A stretch of 64,000 nt of DNA from Aquibium microcysteis. Lineage in GTDB: Bacteria; Pseudomonadota; Alphaproteobacteria; Rhizobiales; Rhizobiaceae. The notes beneath the pieces are model-generated. The model saw only the letters and a program-made list of their open reading frames with translations, was not told the origin of the DNA and made no database searches. The stretch covers positions 1,043,001 through 1,107,000 of the forward strand of contig NZ_CP061080.1 of NCBI RefSeq assembly GCF_014495845.1, given 5' to 3'. A program made the translations under genes and the position numbers. This document shows positions 44,774 through 53,816 of the stretch, piece by piece (position 1 is the first letter of the stretch; the number at the start of each line of letters is the position of its first letter).

Positions 44774-45811
44774 TCAGCTCGACTTCGGCTCCTCGTCGTT
44801 GATCGCGACCGTGAAGGAGCCGTCCTTGATGGCCTTCTCCTTCTCGGCGACCAGCGCCATGGCCTCGGCCGGGACCTTGCCCTCGAAGGTACCGAGCGGC
44901 GCGATCGAGCAGCCGCCCTCCTTCATGAAGGAGTAGACGCCGTAGTCCGCCGCCTTGAAGGTGCCGGCCTTCACTTCCGCGATCGCCTTGTCGAGCGTCG
45001 GCTCGAAGTGCCAGAGCGCCGAGGCCACGACGGTCTCGGGATAGTCGGCCTGGGTGTCGATGACGTTGCCGATGGCGAGCACGCCCTTCTCCTTGGCCGC
45101 GTCCGACACGCCGAATCGCTCGGCGTAGAGGATGTCCGCGCCGCCGTCGATCTGGGCGAAGGCGGTCTCCTTTGCCTTGGGCGGATCGAACCACGAGCCG
45201 ATGAAGGCGACCTGGAACTTCGCATCCGGCGCGGTCTCCTTCACGCCCGCCATGAAGGCGTGCATCAGCCGGTTGACCTCGGGGATCGGGAAGCCGCCGA
45301 CCATGCCGATGTTCTTCGACTTGGTCATGGCACCGGCAATGATGCCCGTCAGATAGGAGGCGTCCTGAATGTAGTTGTCGAAGACCGAGAAGTTGGGCAG
45401 CGCGTCGTCCGGCTTGAAGCTCGAGCCCATCAGGAACGCGGTGTCGGGATAGTCGGCCGCAACCGTGCGGGCGGCCTCCTCGACACCGAACACCTCGCCG
45501 ACGATCAGCTTGTTGCCGGCCTCGGCATATTCGCGCATCACGCGCTCGTAGTCGGTGTTGGAGACGTTCTCCGTCGCGGTATACTCGATGTCGCCGCGCT
45601 CCTGCGCCTTCAGCGCCGCCTGGTGAATGCGCGACACCCACTGCTGCTCGAAGGGCACGGTGTAGATCGCGGCGACCTTGAGCTTCTCCTGCGCGAACAG
45701 GCGCGTGGGCAGCGTGCCGGCCGCGGCCAGTGCCGCGCCCGCACCGGCGGCCTTGATCAGGGTCCGGCGCGACACGCCGGCAAGCATCGGACTGCGCAAA
45801 TCGAAAGTCAT
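44774..45811 (-). CDS. BMP-family substrate-binding protein (nucleoside/purine receptor)
   Basis: A 345-aa periplasmic receptor of the BmpA/PnrA family. It has a twin-arginine-like signal (SRRTLIKAAGAGAALAAAGT) ending at about residue 40 and no lipobox cysteine. Family segments are VAAIYTVPFEQQWVSRIHQA, FDNYIQDASYLTGIIAGAM and NIGMVGGFPIPEVNRLMHAF. First gene of the importer operon; the AT-rich stretch 45850-45900 upstream is the probable promoter. Substrate inferred as a nucleobase from the linked cytosine deaminase. Confidence 0.9.
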   Translation of the reverse strand: MTFDLRSPMLAGVSRRTLIKAAGAGAALAAAGTLPTRLFAQEKLKVAAIYTVPFEQQWVSRIHQAALKAQERGDIEYTATENVSNTDYERVMREYAEAGNKLIVGEVFGVEEAARTVAADYPDTAFLMGSSFKPDDALPNFSVFDNYIQDASYLTGIIAGAMTKSKNIGMVGGFPIPEVNRLMHAFMAGVKETAPDAKFQVAFIGSWFDPPKAKETAFAQIDGGADILYAERFGVSDAAKEKGVLAIGNVIDTQADYPETVVASALWHFEPTLDKAIAEVKAGTFKAADYGVYSFMKEGGCSIAPLGTFEGKVPAEAMALVAEKEKAIKDGSFTVAINDEEPKSS

Positions 45812-45950
45812 GGCTCCACCTCTCTGTAGATGCGTGCGGCCGCTTCGGTCGCACCGGCATTTTTTATCGTTTGGTCAAGGGTAGGCGATATTTTTGGGCA
45901 CTGCAATCGTGATGCACAAGCATGTTGCAGCGTTCTCCGCAGCTTTGTTT

Positions 45951-46763
45951 TCAGCCAAGCCGGGCGGGGAGGCGCTTTTCGAGCCTGCGGAAGGCGTAGA
46001 CGATGATCCCGGTGATCATCAGATAGACGAGCGCCAGCAGCAGCAGCGGTTCGTAGACGATGAAGGTGTCCTGGCGGACCCGTCCCGCGACCGCATAGAT
46101 GTCGATGACGGTGATGGTGGCGACCAGCGGCGTCGCCTTCAATTGCAGCACCGTCTCGCCGGCCAGTGTCGGCAACGCCCGCTGGATCGCCTGCGGCAGC
46201 CAGATGCGGCGGAAGATCGTCGTCCGGCGCATGCCGAAGGCCCGCGCCGCCTCGAGCTGCCCGCGCGGCACGCCGGCGAAGGCGCCGCGCATCACCTCGC
46301 CCTCGTAGCCGGCGAAGGAGAGCGTGAGCCCGAGCACCGCATAGGGCCAGGCCTGGCGCAGATAGGGCCAGAGCTCCGATTCGCGGATCCACGGAAACTG
46401 CGGGAAGAGCGAGCCGAGGCCGAAATAGAGGAGCCACAGTTGCAGCAGCAGCGGCGTGCCGCGGATGACGGTGCAGAAGGCGCGCGCGGGGACGGCGAGC
46501 CAGCGCGGCCCGGCGGCCTGCGCGAGGCCGAGCGGGATGGCGAGCAGGAAGCCGAGCGTGCAGGTGACGGCCAGGATCCAGATCGTGCGCCACAGGCCCT
46601 GCAGCGCCAGCGGCCAGTAGCGCTCGATCCAGTCCCAGCGCATCGTCGCGGCGGCCAGGGCGACGAGCCCGAGGGCGATGGCGATCATCACGACCCGGTG
46701 CGGACGCAGCCAGAGACGCAGCCGCGATGCCGTCGGAGTGTCGACGTTGGCCGCGCGCGCCAT
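45951..46763 (-). CDS. Polar amino-acid ABC transporter permease (HisM-like)
   Basis: Inner-membrane permease of 270 aa with about five to six spans. The EAA loop reads EVMRGAFAGVPRGQLEAARA then FGMRRTTIFRRIWLPQAI. TLAGETVLQLKATPLVATIT is typical of His/Arg/octopine-type permeases. Its ATG overlaps the stop of the partner permease by one base. Last gene of a minus-strand operon in the order ATPase, receptor, HisQ-like, HisM-like. Confidence 0.92.
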   Translation of the reverse strand: MARAANVDTPTASRLRLWLRPHRVVMIAIALGLVALAAATMRWDWIERYWPLALQGLWRTIWILAVTCTLGFLLAIPLGLAQAAGPRWLAVPARAFCTVIRGTPLLLQLWLLYFGLGSLFPQFPWIRESELWPYLRQAWPYAVLGLTLSFAGYEGEVMRGAFAGVPRGQLEAARAFGMRRTTIFRRIWLPQAIQRALPTLAGETVLQLKATPLVATITVIDIYAVAGRVRQDTFIVYEPLLLLALVYLMITGIIVYAFRRLEKRLPARLG

Positions 46764-47560
46764 CAGTTGGCCCCTCCGACGGACGGCATGCCGCGCCGCG
46801 CCCGCTTCTCGATCCAGCCGATGATGACGTTGGAGAACAGGGTGAGCAGCAGGTAGAGCGCACCGGCGGCGATGAAGAAGGTGAAATAGGCCTTGGTCGT
46901 GCCGGCCGCCTGGCGCGTCGCAAGCGTCAGTTCGTTGAAGCCGACGACGGCGAGCAGGGCGGTGTCCTTCGTGGCGATCAGCCAGAGATTGGCGAGGCCG
47001 GGAATGGCGAAGGGCAGCATCGCGGGAAGGGTGATGCGGCGTAGCAGCTTGAGCGGGCTCATCCCGTAGGCGCAGGCGGCCTCGATCTGCCCCTGCGGGA
47101 TCGACAGGATCGCGCCGCGGATCACCTCCGTCGCATAGGCGCCCTGCACGAAGCCGAGCACGGCGATGCCGGCGACGAGCCCCGAAATGTCGACCGGGGC
47201 ATAGCCCATCGCCGCGAGCAGGCGGTTGATCAGGTCGGTGCCCGCATAATAGAGCAGCAGGATCAGCACCAGCTCGGGCACCGCCCGCACGACCGTCGTA
47301 TAGACCTCCATCAGGTCGCGGACGACCGGTCCGCCATAGAGCTTGCCATAGGCGCCCGCGGTGCCGATCAGGAGGCCGATGCCGAAGGCGCCGAGCGCGA
47401 TCTGCACCGAATTCGCCAGGCCGCGCAGGAGATTGCCGCCCCAGCCCGGCGGCGAGGGAGCAAGCAGGTCGAACAGGCTCGCCTGGGCGAAGGCGGAGAG
47501 GAGCGTTTCGATCGGCGCGGGCTCCGGCGGGAACGGGGCCGGCGGCGCGCGCGGCGCCAC
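46763..47560 (-). CDS. Polar amino-acid ABC transporter permease (HisQ-like)
   Basis: Partner permease of 265 aa. Hydrophobic spans follow a Pro-rich cytoplasmic N terminus. The EAA loop is EVIRGAILSIPQGQIEAACA then YGMSPLKLLRRITLPAML. The start is taken as GTG 47560, 26 bp after the receptor stop; no convincing ATG lies closer, so the N terminus is uncertain. The pair resembles arginine/ornithine/histidine permeases. Confidence 0.9.
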   Translation of the reverse strand: MAPRAPPAPFPPEPAPIETLLSAFAQASLFDLLAPSPPGWGGNLLRGLANSVQIALGAFGIGLLIGTAGAYGKLYGGPVVRDLMEVYTTVVRAVPELVLILLLYYAGTDLINRLLAAMGYAPVDISGLVAGIAVLGFVQGAYATEVIRGAILSIPQGQIEAACAYGMSPLKLLRRITLPAMLPFAIPGLANLWLIATKDTALLAVVGFNELTLATRQAAGTTKAYFTFFIAAGALYLLLTLFSNVIIGWIEKRARRGMPSVGGAN

Positions 47561-47586
47561 CGGCAGGTTCAGGTCGATGCGGAGCC

Positions 47587-48366
47587 TCAGCCGCCGTAGA
47601 TGTCGAAGTCGAACCAGGGCTTGGAGATCGCCTCGTAGGTGCCGTTGGCCCGGATCGCCTTGATGGCGGCGTTGAGCTTCTCCTTGAGTTCGGTGTCTTC
47701 CTTGCGCACGCCGAAGCCGACGCCGAGGCCGAGCACGTCCGGATCGTCGGCGACCGTTCCCTTCACCTCGCAGCAGGCCTTGCCCTGATCCGTCTCGAGG
47801 AAGGCGTCGAGGGCGATGGAATCGGCCTGCGTGGCGTCGATGCGGCCGGCGGCGAGGTCCTGGTTGGCCTCGTCCTGCGTCTGGTACTCCTTGATCTCGG
47901 CCGCGGTGCCGCCGAAATGCTTCTTGGCGTAGTTCTCGTGCACGGTGGACACCTGCACGCCAAGGATCTTGCCCTTCAGCCCCTCCGGCGTCGCATCCAT
48001 CTCCATGCCCTTGGCGCCGACGACGACGGTGGGCGTGTTGTAGTACTTGTCGGAGAAGTCGATCGTCTGCTTGCGCTCCTCGGTGATCGACATCGAGGCG
48101 GCGATGAAATCGATCTTGTTGGTCGTGAGGGCCGGAATGATTCCGTCCCAGGAGACCGGCGTGATCTCGCAGTCGAGTTTCGCCTCCGCGCAGATCGCCT
48201 TGGCGATCTCCACCTCCCAGCCCTCCCAGGCGCCGGAGGCCGACGGCGAGGCGAAGGGCGGATACGGCTCGGCGGCGATGCCGACCTTCACGGTCTGCGC
48301 CTGCGCGGGGATGGTGGCGGCCGAGAGCATCAGCGCTCCGGCGGCAAGCTTCAGGATCGTCTTCAT
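47587..48366 (-). CDS. Amino-acid ABC transporter substrate-binding protein (family 3)
   Basis: Periplasmic receptor of 259 aa. A signal peptide (MKTILKLAAGALMLSAATIPAQAQ) precedes VKVGIAAEPYPPFASP, the family-3 mature start. Ligand-site segments are FIAASMSITEERKQTIDFSDKYY and the arginine/aspartate region DLAAGRIDATQADS. The opposed enzyme genes (dimethylargininase-like, keto-acid decarboxylase) make arginine or a methylated arginine a reasonable ligand; that is inference. Two adjacent cysteines (GKACCEV) are unusual for the family. Confidence 0.9.
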   Translation of the reverse strand: MKTILKLAAGALMLSAATIPAQAQTVKVGIAAEPYPPFASPSASGAWEGWEVEIAKAICAEAKLDCEITPVSWDGIIPALTTNKIDFIAASMSITEERKQTIDFSDKYYNTPTVVVGAKGMEMDATPEGLKGKILGVQVSTVHENYAKKHFGGTAAEIKEYQTQDEANQDLAAGRIDATQADSIALDAFLETDQGKACCEVKGTVADDPDVLGLGVGFGVRKEDTELKEKLNAAIKAIRANGTYEAISKPWFDFDIYGG

Positions 48367-48413
48367 CGTGGTACTCCCGTTCTTGTCGTTGGTCTTTCCC
48401 CTCGCTCCGCCGG

Positions 48414-49226
48414 TCAGGAGACCGTGCGGAGGAACTGCTGCAGGCGCTCCGATCGCGGCGCGCCGAAAATCTGCTCGGGCGGACCTTCCTCCTCCACCAG
48501 GCCGTTCCACAGGTAGATCACGTGGCTCGCCACCTCGCGAGCGAACTTCATCTCGTGCGTGACCAGCACCATGGTCCGGCCCTCCGCCGCGAGGTCGGCG
48601 ATGACCTTGAGCACCTCGCCGACGAGTTCGGGGTCGAGCGCGGAGGTCGGCTCGTCGAACAGCATCACGCGCGGCTGGATGGCGAGCGCGCGGGCGATCG
48701 CCGCCCGCTGCTGCTGGCCACCGGACAGGAAGGCCGGATAGACGTCGCGCTTCTCGGCGAGCCCGACCCGGTCGAGCAGGCGCTCGGCGGTGGCGATGGC
48801 CTCGGCGCGCGCGACGCCGAGCACATGCACCGGCACCTCGATGACGTTCTCGATCAGCGTCCTGTGGCTCCACAGGTTGAAGCTCTGGAACACCATGCCG
48901 AGCCGCGAGCGGATGCGCTCGATCTGGCGCCGGTCGGCCGGCATCAGCCCGCCATTGCCGTCGCCCTTGAGCCTGATCTCCTCGCCATTCACCCGGATCA
49001 GGCCGCTGGTGGGGTTCTCCAGGCAGTTGATGCAGCGCAGCAGCGTCGATTTGCCCGAACCGCTGCCGCCGATGATGGCCACCACGTCGCCGTCGCGCGC
49101 CGACAGCGAGACGCCCTTCAGCACGTGCAGCTGGCCGAATTTCTTGTGCAGCTTCTCGATGTGGATCGCTTCGGCGGGCGCGCTCGCGGCGGCATTTGGA
49201 TGATCGACGGGCGACGCCGCCGTCAT
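48414..49226 (-). CDS. Amino-acid ABC transporter ATP-binding protein (HisP-like)
   Basis: A 270-aa ATPase: Walker A GGSGSGKST, Q-loop FQSFNLW, signature LSGGQQQRAAIARAL, Walker B VMLFDEPTSALD and the H-loop VTHEM. The segment VNGEEIRLKGDGNGGLMPAD is the insert seen in HisP/ArtP-type polar amino-acid ATPases. ATG 49226 (MTAASPVDHP) is chosen; the frame is open to 49349, overlapping the divergent promoter. First gene of the importer operon. Confidence 0.92.
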   Translation of the reverse strand: MTAASPVDHPNAAASAPAEAIHIEKLHKKFGQLHVLKGVSLSARDGDVVAIIGGSGSGKSTLLRCINCLENPTSGLIRVNGEEIRLKGDGNGGLMPADRRQIERIRSRLGMVFQSFNLWSHRTLIENVIEVPVHVLGVARAEAIATAERLLDRVGLAEKRDVYPAFLSGGQQQRAAIARALAIQPRVMLFDEPTSALDPELVGEVLKVIADLAAEGRTMVLVTHEMKFAREVASHVIYLWNGLVEEEGPPEQIFGAPRSERLQQFLRTVS

Positions 49227-49365
49227 CGCGACGGCTCCGTCGCTGACATCGCGATTCCGATCGATGGCCGGCGTGTGTTCACGCTCGTCGTTCCCCTTTG
49301 TGGCGCCAGAATGGACTGGCCCCACCGGACCCGTCAACTGGCGCACCAAGGCCGCATTACCGCAC

Positions 49366-49393
49366 TTGCGGGCTTGTTATGCAAGCGTATAAT
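49366..49393 (+). promoter_or_regulatory. Promoter for the 49439 operon, with an overlapping palindrome
   Basis: A perfect -10 box TATAAT (49388-49393) lies 16 bp after TTGCGG (49366-49371). The spacer holds the inverted repeat GCTTG-TTATG-CAAGC (49372-49386), a plausible operator where a bound repressor would block polymerase. Transcription would start near 49400, followed by GGGAGG (49427-49432) and GTG 49439. The TetR-type gene at 50316 is the obvious candidate repressor. Confidence 0.6.
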
Positions 49394-49438
49394 TACGGCG
49401 CGCCGCAGGCTCGGCGAAAGTTCGTCGGGAGGTCGCGC

Positions 49439-50314
49439 GTGGACGCAGCATTCGGATCGCAGTCGATGGCAGCGCCGCTGAGGCGCGTGCTGATGCGCTC
49501 GGCGCGGGGCGCCATGCAGGGCGCCGACCCGGCCCGCTGGCACTACGGCCCGAGCTTCGACGCCGCGCGCGCCGCCGCGCAGCATGCCGCCTTCGCCGCT
49601 CTGGTCGCCGTCTCCGGCGCGGCGGTCGAATGGCTGGACGACGCCGACGACGGTCTGGCGGATTCCGTCTTCACCCACGATCCCTCGCTGATGACCGACA
49701 AGGGCGCCGTGATCCTGTCGATGGGCAAGGCGCTGCGCCGCGCCGAACCGGCCCTGCACGAGGCGGCCTACCGGCGGCTCGGCATCCCGGTGCTCGGCCG
49801 CGTCGAGGGCGAAGGGCAGGTGGAGGGCGGCGACTGCGTCTGGCTCGACCGGAACACGCTGGTCGTCGGGCGTGGGGTGCGGACCAACCAGGACGGCATC
49901 CAGCAGCTCGCCAACATCCTCGGCCCCATCGGCGTCTCGGTCTTCGGCTTCGACCTGCCGCTCTGGCAGGGGGAGGAGGCCTGCCTGCACCTGATGTCGG
50001 TGATCAGCCCGCTCGCCGACGTTCTGGCGCTCGTCCATTCGCCCCTCCTGCCGGCACCGTTCTGGCAGATGCTGCGCGGGCGCGGGATCACGCTCGTCGA
50101 GGGCGACCGAGACGAGTTTTCCGCAAGCGGCGGCCTGTCGCTCAACGTGCTGCCGACGGCGCCGCGCGAGGTGATCATGGTCGCCGGCTTTCCGAAGACG
50201 CAGGCGGCGATGGAGGCCGCCGGCTGCACCGTCGCGACCTTCGAGGCCGATGCGCTCTGCATCGCCTGCGAGGGCGGGCCGACCTGCCTGACGCGGCCGA
50301 TCCTGCGGCGCTGA
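49439..50314 (+). CDS. Dimethylargininase-like / amidinotransferase-family hydrolase
   Basis: A 291-aa guanidino-modifying enzyme of the pentein fold. It includes DSVFTHDPSLMTDKGAVIL near residue 70, EGGDCVWLDRNTLVVGRGVRTN in the middle and the C-terminal catalytic cysteine in CEGGPTCLTRPI. Members hydrolyse methylarginines to citrulline plus methylamines. The start is GTG 49439, six bases after GGGAGG and downstream of a good promoter; ATG 49379 lies within the promoter and is rejected. The TetR gene starts one base after the stop. The divergent ABC importer could supply the substrate. Confidence 0.82.
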   Translation: MDAAFGSQSMAAPLRRVLMRSARGAMQGADPARWHYGPSFDAARAAAQHAAFAALVAVSGAAVEWLDDADDGLADSVFTHDPSLMTDKGAVILSMGKALRRAEPALHEAAYRRLGIPVLGRVEGEGQVEGGDCVWLDRNTLVVGRGVRTNQDGIQQLANILGPIGVSVFGFDLPLWQGEEACLHLMSVISPLADVLALVHSPLLPAPFWQMLRGRGITLVEGDRDEFSASGGLSLNVLPTAPREVIMVAGFPKTQAAMEAAGCTVATFEADALCIACEGGPTCLTRPILRR

Positions 50315-50315
50315 G

Positions 50316-50954
50316 ATGACCGGGCGTCGCAAGTTCCGCCGCGAGGGCGAGGAGCGGCGGCGCCAGGACCTGATCGAGGCGACGCTGGACTGCGTGGCGG
50401 CCGACGGTATCGAGGGTGCGACGCTGCGGGCGATCGCGCGCCGGGCCGGTGTGACGGCGGGCCTCATCCGCCACTATTTTCCCGGCAAGGAGGACCTGCT
50501 GCAGGCGGCCTATGCCACGATCGTCGAACGGATGACAGCGCAGGCTCTCGCGTCGTTGGACGCCACCGGAAGGGCCCCGGCGGCACGTCTCGCCGCCTTC
50601 GTCGCCGCCAATCTCGCCGCGCCGATCGTCGACGCCCGGGTCTTCTCGCTCTGGGCGGGCTTCATCGGCCGGGCGCATGCCGATCCGGCGCTCTCGGCGG
50701 TGCATCGCGACGGCTACATCGGGTTTCGCGACCGGCTGGAGCAGCTGATCGCCGAGACCTTCGCTGCGGCGGGCCAGTCGGCCGATGCCGGGCAGCTGCG
50801 TCGGCACGCCATCGCCGTCAACGCCGTCATCGACGGGCTGTGGATCGAGGGCTGCATGGCCGGCGATCTGTTCGAGACGGGCGAACTGGCCGCGATCGGT
50901 ACCGCCTCGGTCGGACGGGTCCTCGGTATCGACATCCAGGGAGCGGACGCATGA
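50316..50954 (+). CDS. TetR/BetI-type transcriptional regulator
   Basis: A 212-aa repressor with the BetI-like helix-turn-helix: LIEATLDCVAADGIEGATLR, then VTAGLIRHYFPGKEDLLQAAY (residues about 18-65). The C-terminal domain also resembles BetI (FSLWAGFIGRAHADPALSAV). It sits between the dimethylargininase-like and decarboxylase genes, with one-base spacing to the first and an ATGA overlap with the second. It therefore probably regulates this operon, via the palindrome at 49372-49386. Its effector is unknown. Confidence 0.85.
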   Translation: MTGRRKFRREGEERRRQDLIEATLDCVAADGIEGATLRAIARRAGVTAGLIRHYFPGKEDLLQAAYATIVERMTAQALASLDATGRAPAARLAAFVAANLAAPIVDARVFSLWAGFIGRAHADPALSAVHRDGYIGFRDRLEQLIAETFAAAGQSADAGQLRRHAIAVNAVIDGLWIEGCMAGDLFETGELAAIGTASVGRVLGIDIQGADA

Positions 50955-52549
50955 CGACGGTGGGCGAAAGGCTGGTCGAACTGCTGGAGGCGCGTGGTGT
51001 CGACATGGTGTTCGGCATCCCCGGCGTCCACACGATCGAACTCTACCGCGGGCTGGCGGCATCGACGATCCGCCATGTGACGCCGCGCCACGAGCAGGCG
51101 GCGGGCTTCATGGCCGACGGTTATGCGCGGGCGACGGGAAAGCCCGGCGTCGCCTTCCTGATCACCGGCCCCGGCATTACCAACGCCATCACCGCGCTGG
51201 CGCAGGCGCGGGCCGATTCCGTGCCGGTGCTGGCGATCTCGGGCGTCAACGCCCGCGCGACCCTCGGCCGCGGGCTGGGCTGCCTGCACGAACTGCCCGA
51301 CCAGCGCGCGACCATGGCGAGCGTCTGCCTGTCGTCCGAAAGGATCGAGGACCCGCGCGACCTCGGCCCCGCGCTCGACCGCGCTTTCGCGCTCTTCGCC
51401 TCCGGCCGGCCCGGCCCGGTGCACATCGAGATCCCGGTCGACGTGATGGCGCTGTCAGCCGTCGAAGCGACCACCGATGCAGCGCCCTTTGCCGGTCCGC
51501 CGCAGCCGGACTCCGGCGTCGTCGCGCGCGCCGCGGCGCTGCTGTCGCGGGCGACAAGGCCGGCGATCCTGGTCGGTGGTGGCGCGAAAGGGGCGGCGGC
51601 GCTCATCCGCGAAATTGCCGAAAGGCTCGACGCGCCTGTGGTGATGACGGCGAACGGCCGTGGCCTCCTGCACGCGCATCCGCTGGGCGTTCCGGCGAGC
51701 CCGAGCCTGAAGGCCGTCCGCGCGCTGCTTGCCGACAGCGACGCGGTGCTGGCTGTCGGGACGGAGTTCGGTCCGACCGACTACGACATGTACGCCGTCG
51801 GCGGTTTCCCGCCGCTGAACGGGCTCGTGCGGATCGACGTCGACGCGGCGCAGTTGGCCCGCCACCCTTGCGACGTCGCAATCGTGGCGGATGCGCGTGC
51901 GGCCGTCGAGGCGCTCGTGGCGGCGCTCGGCCAGGGGCCGGACCGCGCCGTGCCAGGCGAGGGCGCGGCCCGTGCCGGCGCGGCCCGTAACGGCGCCCTG
52001 GAAGAGATCGGACCGCGCTACCGCATCCATCTCGGCGCGCTCGCGGCGATCCGGCAGGCCGCACCCGGCGCGATGATCGTCGGGGATTCCACGCAGGCGG
52101 TCTATGTCGGCAACCTCCTCTTCGACCACGACCGGCTCGGCGGCTGGTTCAACGCCGCGACCGGCTACGGCGCGCTGGGCTACGGCCCGCCGGCCGCGAT
52201 CGGTGCGAGCCTCGGCCGGCCGGACGTGCCGGTCGTCTGCGTGGTGGGCGATGGCGGGATGCAGTTCGTGCTGGCCGAACTGGGAACGGCGATGGACGAG
52301 AAGGCCGCGGTCGTCTTCGTGGTCTGGAACAACGAAGGCTTCCAGGAGATCGAGAGCGCCATGACCGACGCCGGCATCGTCCCGGTGGGCGTCAGGCCCT
52401 CCGCGCCCGATTTCTGCCGGGTGGCGAAGAGCTACGGCATGCCGGCCGAGCGCATCCCGTCTCTCGGGGGCCTCGGCGCGGCGTTATCGCGGGCGCTGGC
52501 GCGGGAAGGCCCCGCGCTGGTGGAGATCGCCGGCGATCCGGCTCTCTGA
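50951..52549 (+). CDS. Thiamine-diphosphate decarboxylase, probable 5-guanidino-2-oxopentanoate decarboxylase
   Basis: A 532-aa acetolactate-synthase-like enzyme. The N-terminal Pyr domain has VFGIPGVHTIELYRGL and the catalytic glutamate in TPRHEQAAGFMADGYARA. The ThDP-binding motif in the C-terminal domain is VCVVGDGGMQFVLAELGTAM through VWNNEGF. The N-terminal sequence closely fits AruI of the arginine transaminase pathway, which decarboxylates 2-ketoarginine; the adjacent guanidino hydrolase and amino-acid importer support this. No aminotransferase (AruH) is present in the window. ATG 50951 overlaps the TetR stop. Confidence 0.72.
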   Translation: MTTVGERLVELLEARGVDMVFGIPGVHTIELYRGLAASTIRHVTPRHEQAAGFMADGYARATGKPGVAFLITGPGITNAITALAQARADSVPVLAISGVNARATLGRGLGCLHELPDQRATMASVCLSSERIEDPRDLGPALDRAFALFASGRPGPVHIEIPVDVMALSAVEATTDAAPFAGPPQPDSGVVARAAALLSRATRPAILVGGGAKGAAALIREIAERLDAPVVMTANGRGLLHAHPLGVPASPSLKAVRALLADSDAVLAVGTEFGPTDYDMYAVGGFPPLNGLVRIDVDAAQLARHPCDVAIVADARAAVEALVAALGQGPDRAVPGEGAARAGAARNGALEEIGPRYRIHLGALAAIRQAAPGAMIVGDSTQAVYVGNLLFDHDRLGGWFNAATGYGALGYGPPAAIGASLGRPDVPVVCVVGDGGMQFVLAELGTAMDEKAAVVFVVWNNEGFQEIESAMTDAGIVPVGVRPSAPDFCRVAKSYGMPAERIPSLGGLGAALSRALAREGPALVEIAGDPAL

Positions 52550-52571
52550 CGGCGGGCGGGCGCGGCGCGGG

Positions 52572-52877
52572 TCAGGCGCAGAGGCGCGCGAGATGCTCGC
52601 GGCTGGGGCGGGCCGGTACGTCGTCCTCCACCAGGATGCCGCGGCGGCGGGCATAGGCAGTGACGACGTCGAGCGCTTCGCCCGGGTCGATCTCGACGCC
52701 GTCGGCACCCGCGATCGCGTCGCGGCAGGCTGCGCAGGTCGCCTCGTAGGCCTCGTCGCGAACGGCGGCCGGTTCGCTCTCCAGCCATTCGAGCGCGCCG
52801 CGCGCGTCGCGGATGCGCAGCGGATAGCCGAGGCCGACGAGAATGGTGACGGACCGGTGGGACCTGATGGCGAACAT
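52572..52877 (-). CDS. DUF982-family protein
   Basis: A 101-aa cytoplasmic protein of the DUF982 family, which is largely confined to Hyphomicrobiales and often occurs in many copies per genome. It has the typical early strand VTILVGLGYPLRIRDARGALEWL, then CAACRDAIAG and a helical end. Function unknown. It stands alone, converging on the decarboxylase gene with 22 bp between. Confidence 0.75.
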   Translation of the reverse strand: MFAIRSHRSVTILVGLGYPLRIRDARGALEWLESEPAAVRDEAYEATCAACRDAIAGADGVEIDPGEALDVVTAYARRRGILVEDDVPARPSREHLARLCA

Positions 52878-53027
52878 GGGACGGATCCTTGGTGGGGACG
52901 CGGTGACGTTTCGGCGCCGCGTGACGGGCGCCGTGAGAAAGCCGCGGACCCGCCAAAGGTTCCGCCACCCGGTTGCGCAATCCCATGACCCTGCGGTCGC
53001 CGTCAGGAAGCGGACGGCTGCCGGCTG

Positions 53028-53816
53028 TCAGCCGTCGGCCACCTCCCACCGTCCGCCGGCTGCGCCGACCGCCGCCGCGATGTCGGCCGGGGGCGGGCGG
53101 TCGCTGACCAGGAGGTCGAAATCGGAGAATCCGCAGACCCTGACCAGCGCCGTGCGCTCGAATTTCGAATGGTCGGTCGCCACGATCCGGCTGGCACCGC
53201 AGGACAGCACCGTGCGGGCGAACTCAGCCTCCTCGAGCAGGTAATCCATCGGCCCCATCCGCGCGTCGATCGCGCCGATCGAGATGATGGCGTGGCGCAC
53301 CCGGAAACGGGCGACGAAGTCGATCGCGGTGCGGCCGAAGGCGGCGCCGTTGTCGCCATGCAGCTCGCCGCCGGCCATGAACACCTTGTTGCCGTTGACG
53401 GTGGCGAGCGTGCGGGCAACGTCGGACGAGTTGGTGACGATGGTCAGTTCGCGCCGCGCCGACAGTTCGCGGGCGAGGATGCTGGTGGTGGTGCCGGTGT
53501 CCATCATGATCGAATCGCCGTCGGCGATGCGGGCGGCGATGTGTCGGGCGATGCGGCGTTTCTCGGCGGCGTTCTCGCGCATGCGCCGGTCGAAGGGCGC
53601 TTCTCGGCCATGCTCCGGCACGTGCACGGTGCCGTGCTTCTTGACCAGATGACCGTCGTCGACCAGCGGGCGGATGTCGCGGCGGACGGTCTCCAGCGAG
53701 ACGCCGAGCGTGGCTGCCAGCGCCGAGATGCTGGCCGCGCCGTCGCGCCGCGCCGCCGCGAGGATCTCCGACTGTCGGGGGGACAGGGCCATCTGGGTCA
53801 TGAATGTCTCATCCAT
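53028..53816 (-). CDS. DeoR/GlpR-family transcriptional regulator
   Basis: A 262-aa repressor. The N-terminal DeoR helix-turn-helix is LSPRQSEILAAARRDGAASI then LGVSLETVRRDIRPLVDDGH. The C-terminal sensor domain has the phosphosugar-isomerase-like motif MMDTGTTTSILARELSAR and VTNSS. ATG 53801 is an alternative start. It is divergent from the betaine-type ABC operon (54003 onward) across 186 bp and is the likely regulator of it. The ligand would normally be a phosphorylated compound, perhaps the product of the linked choline-kinase-like protein (inference). Confidence 0.88.
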   Translation of the reverse strand: MDETFMTQMALSPRQSEILAAARRDGAASISALAATLGVSLETVRRDIRPLVDDGHLVKKHGTVHVPEHGREAPFDRRMRENAAEKRRIARHIAARIADGDSIMMDTGTTTSILARELSARRELTIVTNSSDVARTLATVNGNKVFMAGGELHGDNGAAFGRTAIDFVARFRVRHAIISIGAIDARMGPMDYLLEEAEFARTVLSCGASRIVATDHSKFERTALVRVCGFSDFDLLVSDRPPPADIAAAVGAAGGRWEVADG

